The position numbers and the translations under genes were made by a program. Below are positions 61,171 through 64,000 of a stretch of DNA of 64,000 bases, piece after piece (the first letter of the stretch is position 1; each line of letters opens with the position of its first letter). The DNA comes from Flavobacterium gillisiae (lineage in GTDB: Bacteria; Bacteroidota; Bacteroidia; Flavobacteriales; Flavobacteriaceae). A model generated the notes under the pieces. The model was not told the DNA's origin, did not search any database, and worked only from the letters and a program-made list of their open reading frames with translations. The stretch covers positions 372,001 to 436,000 of the forward strand of contig NZ_FNRD01000001.1 in the NCBI RefSeq assembly GCF_900107635.1, written 5' to 3'.

Positions 61171-62223
61171 ATGATTGATTATTTAATAATAGGTTCAGGA
61201 CTTGCCGGTATTGGATTTGCTGAAATAGCACTGCACAATAATAAGACGATTTTGGTAATGGATAATAATTCCCAAAATTCTTCGAAGATTGCGGGAGGAT
61301 TGTATAACCCGGTTATTCTTAAACGTTTTAGTGAAGTTTGGCAGGCGCAAGAACAGTTGCTTGTTATGAATGAGTTCTATAGAGTTTTGGAAGGTAAACT
61401 GAATACTAAAGTTGACTTTAAAAAACCGATTCTTAGGAAGTTTTTTTCGATTGAAGAACAAAACAATTGGTTTTCAGCGTCAGATAAAGCTGCTTTGGCA
61501 CCATTTTTATCTACGGAATTAATAACAAAAAAATATTCGGGAATTGATTCGCCGTATAATTATGGTGAAGTATTGCAGACAGGCTACGTAGATACTGCAG
61601 TTCTATTAAAAAAGTATAAGGAGTATCTCGTGAGTAATAATTTGTTCCTAGAGGAAGCATTCGATTATGAATTACTCGAGATTATACCTGGAGGTATTCG
61701 GTATAAAGATATTGAAGCCCAACATATTATTTTTGCAGAAGGTTTTGGGATGCATGCGAATCCTTTTTTCAAGCATTTACCGTTAGACGGTACAAAAGGG
61801 GAGTTGTTTATAATTAAGGCTCCTGATCTTGATTTGGACGTTATCATGAATACAAGCGTTTTTATTTTGCCTTTGGGTGGAGATCTTTTTAAAGTGGGAG
61901 CAACTTACAACTGGAAAGATAAAACAGATCTAATTACTGAAGAAGGGAAGCAGGAATTAATTGAGCGAATAAAAGAAATTGTTAGCTGTGATTTTACAAT
62001 CATTGAACATTTTGCGGGTGTGCGTCCGACAGTAAAAGACAGGCGGCCCTTGGTGGGAACACATTCCATATACTCTGCAATACACATATTAAATGGATTA
62101 GGTACGCGTGGTGTCATGCTAGGACCTTCTATGGCTAAGGCTTTGTATGAAGCCATAGAAAATAATATTCCTTTGGATTCTGAAATTAATATAAGAAGAT
62201 TTCTGCCTAAAGGAGAGAGGTGA
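61171..62223 (+). CDS. FAD-dependent oxidoreductase (DAO family)
   Basis: A 350-residue flavoprotein. The dinucleotide-binding motif YLIIGSGLAGIGFAEIALHN is at the N-terminus. The family-like IAGGLYNPVILKRFSEVWQAQE segment follows near 40-60, and a C-terminal GVRPTVKDRRPLVG / LNGLGTRGVMLGPSMAKAL segment matches the D-amino-acid oxidase/glycine oxidase family. The substrate is unknown. It is an independent unit after the gld terminator, with an end only 5 bp from the convergent DUF983 gene. Confidence 0.9.
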   Translation: MIDYLIIGSGLAGIGFAEIALHNNKTILVMDNNSQNSSKIAGGLYNPVILKRFSEVWQAQEQLLVMNEFYRVLEGKLNTKVDFKKPILRKFFSIEEQNNWFSASDKAALAPFLSTELITKKYSGIDSPYNYGEVLQTGYVDTAVLLKKYKEYLVSNNLFLEEAFDYELLEIIPGGIRYKDIEAQHIIFAEGFGMHANPFFKHLPLDGTKGELFIIKAPDLDLDVIMNTSVFILPLGGDLFKVGATYNWKDKTDLITEEGKQELIERIKEIVSCDFTIIEHFAGVRPTVKDRRPLVGTHSIYSAIHILNGLGTRGVMLGPSMAKALYEAIENNIPLDSEINIRRFLPKGER

Positions 62224-62228
62224 TTTTG

Positions 62229-62615
62229 TTATTGCTTAAAAGTGGGGTCATAAGACACAAACATATTAATATATATATTTCTGGACCATCGTAATACAAT
62301 TGGAAATAGAACAAGAAGGGAAGCTATTATAGAAATAAAAGCCACTTTTAATGATGAATTTAATAGTACATACGAAATAATAAAGGCAGCAATTCCAATA
62401 GCTACATTTAGTCCATAACTGACATACATAGCTCCATAAAAGAAGGAAGGTTCAATTTGGTATTTCAACCCACAATGGCTGCAATTTTCGTTCATTTTTA
62501 AGATATTGCCCAAATGAAGTGGATTTGGGTCTAAATACATACTTTCTTTCTGACATTTTGGACAAGTTCCTGTTAAAATGCTATATAATTTGGATCCTTT
62601 TTTTAACATTTGCAA
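62229..62615 (-). CDS. DUF983 membrane protein
   Basis: A 128-residue protein. The N-terminal part has two CxxC pairs (GTCPKCQKE and NCSHCGLKY), probably binding zinc. Two transmembrane helices follow (about 60-80 and 87-107), with the FFYGAMYVSYGLNV family segment in front. DUF983 proteins are of unknown function. It converges on the FAD oxidoreductase gene. Confidence 0.92.
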   Translation of the reverse strand: MQMLKKGSKLYSILTGTCPKCQKESMYLDPNPLHLGNILKMNENCSHCGLKYQIEPSFFYGAMYVSYGLNVAIGIAAFIISYVLLNSSLKVAFISIIASLLVLFPIVLRWSRNIYINMFVSYDPTFKQ

Positions 62616-62645
62616 AAAATTTAATTTTTCCTTTTTTTGGAGTTA

Positions 62646-62653
62646 CAAATTTA
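62646..62653 (-). promoter_or_regulatory. Bacteroidota -7 element for the DUF983 gene
   Basis: TAAATTTG on the minus strand matches TAnnTTTG, 31 bp before the ATG. Confidence 0.4.
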
Positions 62654-62683
62654 CTAATTCGAAAAGGAATAAAATCATAATAC

Positions 62684-64000
62684 ATGCTTAATATACACAA
62701 TTTATCTGTCTCGTTTGGAGGTTCCTATTTATTTGAAGAAGTGACCTTTCGATTGGGTGCCGGAGACCGTGTGGGTCTTGTTGGTAAAAATGGTGCAGGT
62801 AAATCTACAATGCTCAAGATGTTGGCTGGGGACTTTCTTCCTGATACAGGAGTGATTTCTCAAGAAAAAGATGTGAGGATGGGTTTTTTGCGTCAGGATA
62901 TTGATTTTGAGCAAGGTCGTACAGTTTTAGAAGAGGCTTATGAAGCTTTTGTCGATATAAAAGTTGTAGAAAAAAAATTAGAAGAAATCAATCATCAATT
63001 AGTCACTCGTACTGATTATGAAAGTGAGGAATATTCGAAAATAATTGAAGATTTATCTGATTATACACATCGTTTTGAATTATTGGGTGGTTATAACTAT
63101 GTTGGTGACACTGAAAAAATTCTTTTGGGTTTAGGTTTTAAAAGAGAAGTTTTTAATAATCAAACAGAGACTTTCTCTGGAGGTTGGAGGATGCGTATTG
63201 AATTAGCTAAATTATTATTACAAGCTAATGATGTTCTGTTGCTGGATGAGCCTACGAATCACCTTGATATCGAAAGTATCATTTGGTTGGAAAGTTTCTT
63301 GCGTAATTATATTGGTGTGGTAGTAATTGTTTCGCATGATAAAATGTTTTTAGATAATGTAACTAATAGAACAATTGAAATTTCCCTTGGAAAAGCATAC
63401 GATTTCAACAAGCCTTACTCTCAATATTTAGAGTTGCGTCATGAAATTCGTGAAAAGCAATTGGCTACACAAAAGAATCAAGCTAAAAAAATTGAAGAGA
63501 CAGAAAAATTAATCGAGAAATTCCGTGCAAAAGCTTCTAAAGCTTCCATGGCACAATCGATGATAAAAAAGCTAGATAAAATAGAACGTATCGAAGTCGA
63601 TGAAGATGATAATTCTGTTATGAATATCTCTTTTCCGCTTTCTAAAGTTCCCGGTCGTGTTGTAATCGAAGCAGACCATGTTACAAAAAGCTATGGAGAT
63701 AAAACCATTTTAAAAGACATTTCACTGTTGGTAGAGCGTGGAAGCAAGATTGCTTTTGTCGGTCAAAACGGACAAGGTAAATCAACTTTTATTAAGGCTA
63801 TTGTTAACGAATTTGAATATGAAGGAGATATAAAGTTAGGTCATAATGTACAAGTAGGTTATTTTGCGCAAAACCAAGCGGAGTACTTGGATGGTGAGAT
63901 TACGTTACTTCAAACTATGGAAGATGCCGCTTCAGATACCAATCGTTCTAAAGTACGCGATATGTTGGGTTCATTCCTCTTTCGTGGCGATGATGTAGAG
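62684..64000 (+). CDS. ABC-F family ATPase, truncated by the window edge
   Basis: The frame is open from the ATG at 62684 to the last base (439 codons). The first nucleotide-binding domain has Walker A GLVGKNGAGKST near residue 38, signature FSGGWRMRIELAKLLLQ near 165 and Walker B DVLLLDEPTNHLD. The characteristic ABC-F linker (HEIREKQLATQKNQAKKIEETEKLIEKFRAKASKASMAQS) follows, and the second domain begins with Walker A FVGQNGQGKSTFIK. ABC-F proteins are cytosolic, bind the ribosome E site and lack membrane domains. The exact subfamily cannot be fixed from the part seen. Confidence 0.95.
   Translation, partial: MLNIHNLSVSFGGSYLFEEVTFRLGAGDRVGLVGKNGAGKSTMLKMLAGDFLPDTGVISQEKDVRMGFLRQDIDFEQGRTVLEEAYEAFVDIKVVEKKLEEINHQLVTRTDYESEEYSKIIEDLSDYTHRFELLGGYNYVGDTEKILLGLGFKREVFNNQTETFSGGWRMRIELAKLLLQANDVLLLDEPTNHLDIESIIWLESFLRNYIGVVVIVSHDKMFLDNVTNRTIEISLGKAYDFNKPYSQYLELRHEIREKQLATQKNQAKKIEETEKLIEKFRAKASKASMAQSMIKKLDKIERIEVDEDDNSVMNISFPLSKVPGRVVIEADHVTKSYGDKTILKDISLLVERGSKIAFVGQNGQGKSTFIKAIVNEFEYEGDIKLGHNVQVGYFAQNQAEYLDGEITLLQTMEDAASDTNRSKVRDMLGSFLFRGDDVE

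Overview
The window reads as a chromosomal segment of a gliding member of the Bacteroidota, most likely a Flavobacterium. The evidence is the AT-rich sequence, the gldKLMN gliding/type IX secretion cluster, exosortase XrtF with its partner protein, a short RpoD, DUF4249/TonB loci, and several promoters carrying the Bacteroidota -7 element TAnnTTTG. There is no insertion sequence, prophage, CRISPR array or rRNA operon. The genus assignment is inference from gene content.

Layout. 1-3718: end of the division cluster (ftsQ 3' end, ftsA, ftsZ). 4030-8277: YqeY-like protein, tRNA-Arg(TCG), an MtfA-like zinc peptidase, a CBS-domain protein, rpe and rpoD, with intergenic repeats around rpe/rpoD. 8396-14913: a four-gene minus-strand outer-membrane operon (unknown secreted protein, STN-TonB receptor, DUF4249 lipoprotein, MG2-like protein). 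15510-23537: an envelope module with two divergent arms and an ECF sigma gene. 23799-28022: pnp, rpsO, a GAF/fRMsr-like protein, and exosortase XrtF with its partner. 28132-36057: a transglutaminase / DUF2126 / circularly permuted ATP-grasp / alpha-E cluster. 36175-39381: an ATP-cone nuclease, a beta-CASP metallo-hydrolase and a DedA protein. 39431-46433: groEL/groES, secG, a TPR protein, lptE, a sigma-54 activator and miaB. 46772-52394: a glycerol operon (glpD, glpK, glpF, an outer-membrane protein) with a divergent DeoR/GlpR-type regulator. 52607-64000: topA, a degenerate arginase-like gene, gldKLMN, an FAD oxidoreductase, a DUF983 protein and the start of an ABC-F ATPase.

The strongest candidate for an undescribed system is 15510-23537. 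Three promoters with the same two boxes (GTGACY and GTGTCTwAA, first bases exactly 20 bp apart) precede the coiled-coil lipoprotein operon, the divergent OmpA-domain gene and the ECF sigma gene. This predicts one autoregulated regulon containing a double-barrel outer-membrane protein, a lipoprotein that also ends in a membrane helix, an OmpA-like protein lacking the usual peptidoglycan-binding Asp, a MscS channel, a GIN-domain protein and a 67-residue soluble protein in the place of an anti-sigma factor.

Other notable points: a decayed tandem duplication of the groEL 3' end and its terminator; an arginase-fold protein beside gldK that has lost three of six metal ligands; four 10-bp direct repeats next to the glpD promoter; and a family of structured intergenic repeats. 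All functional calls are from sequence reading only.
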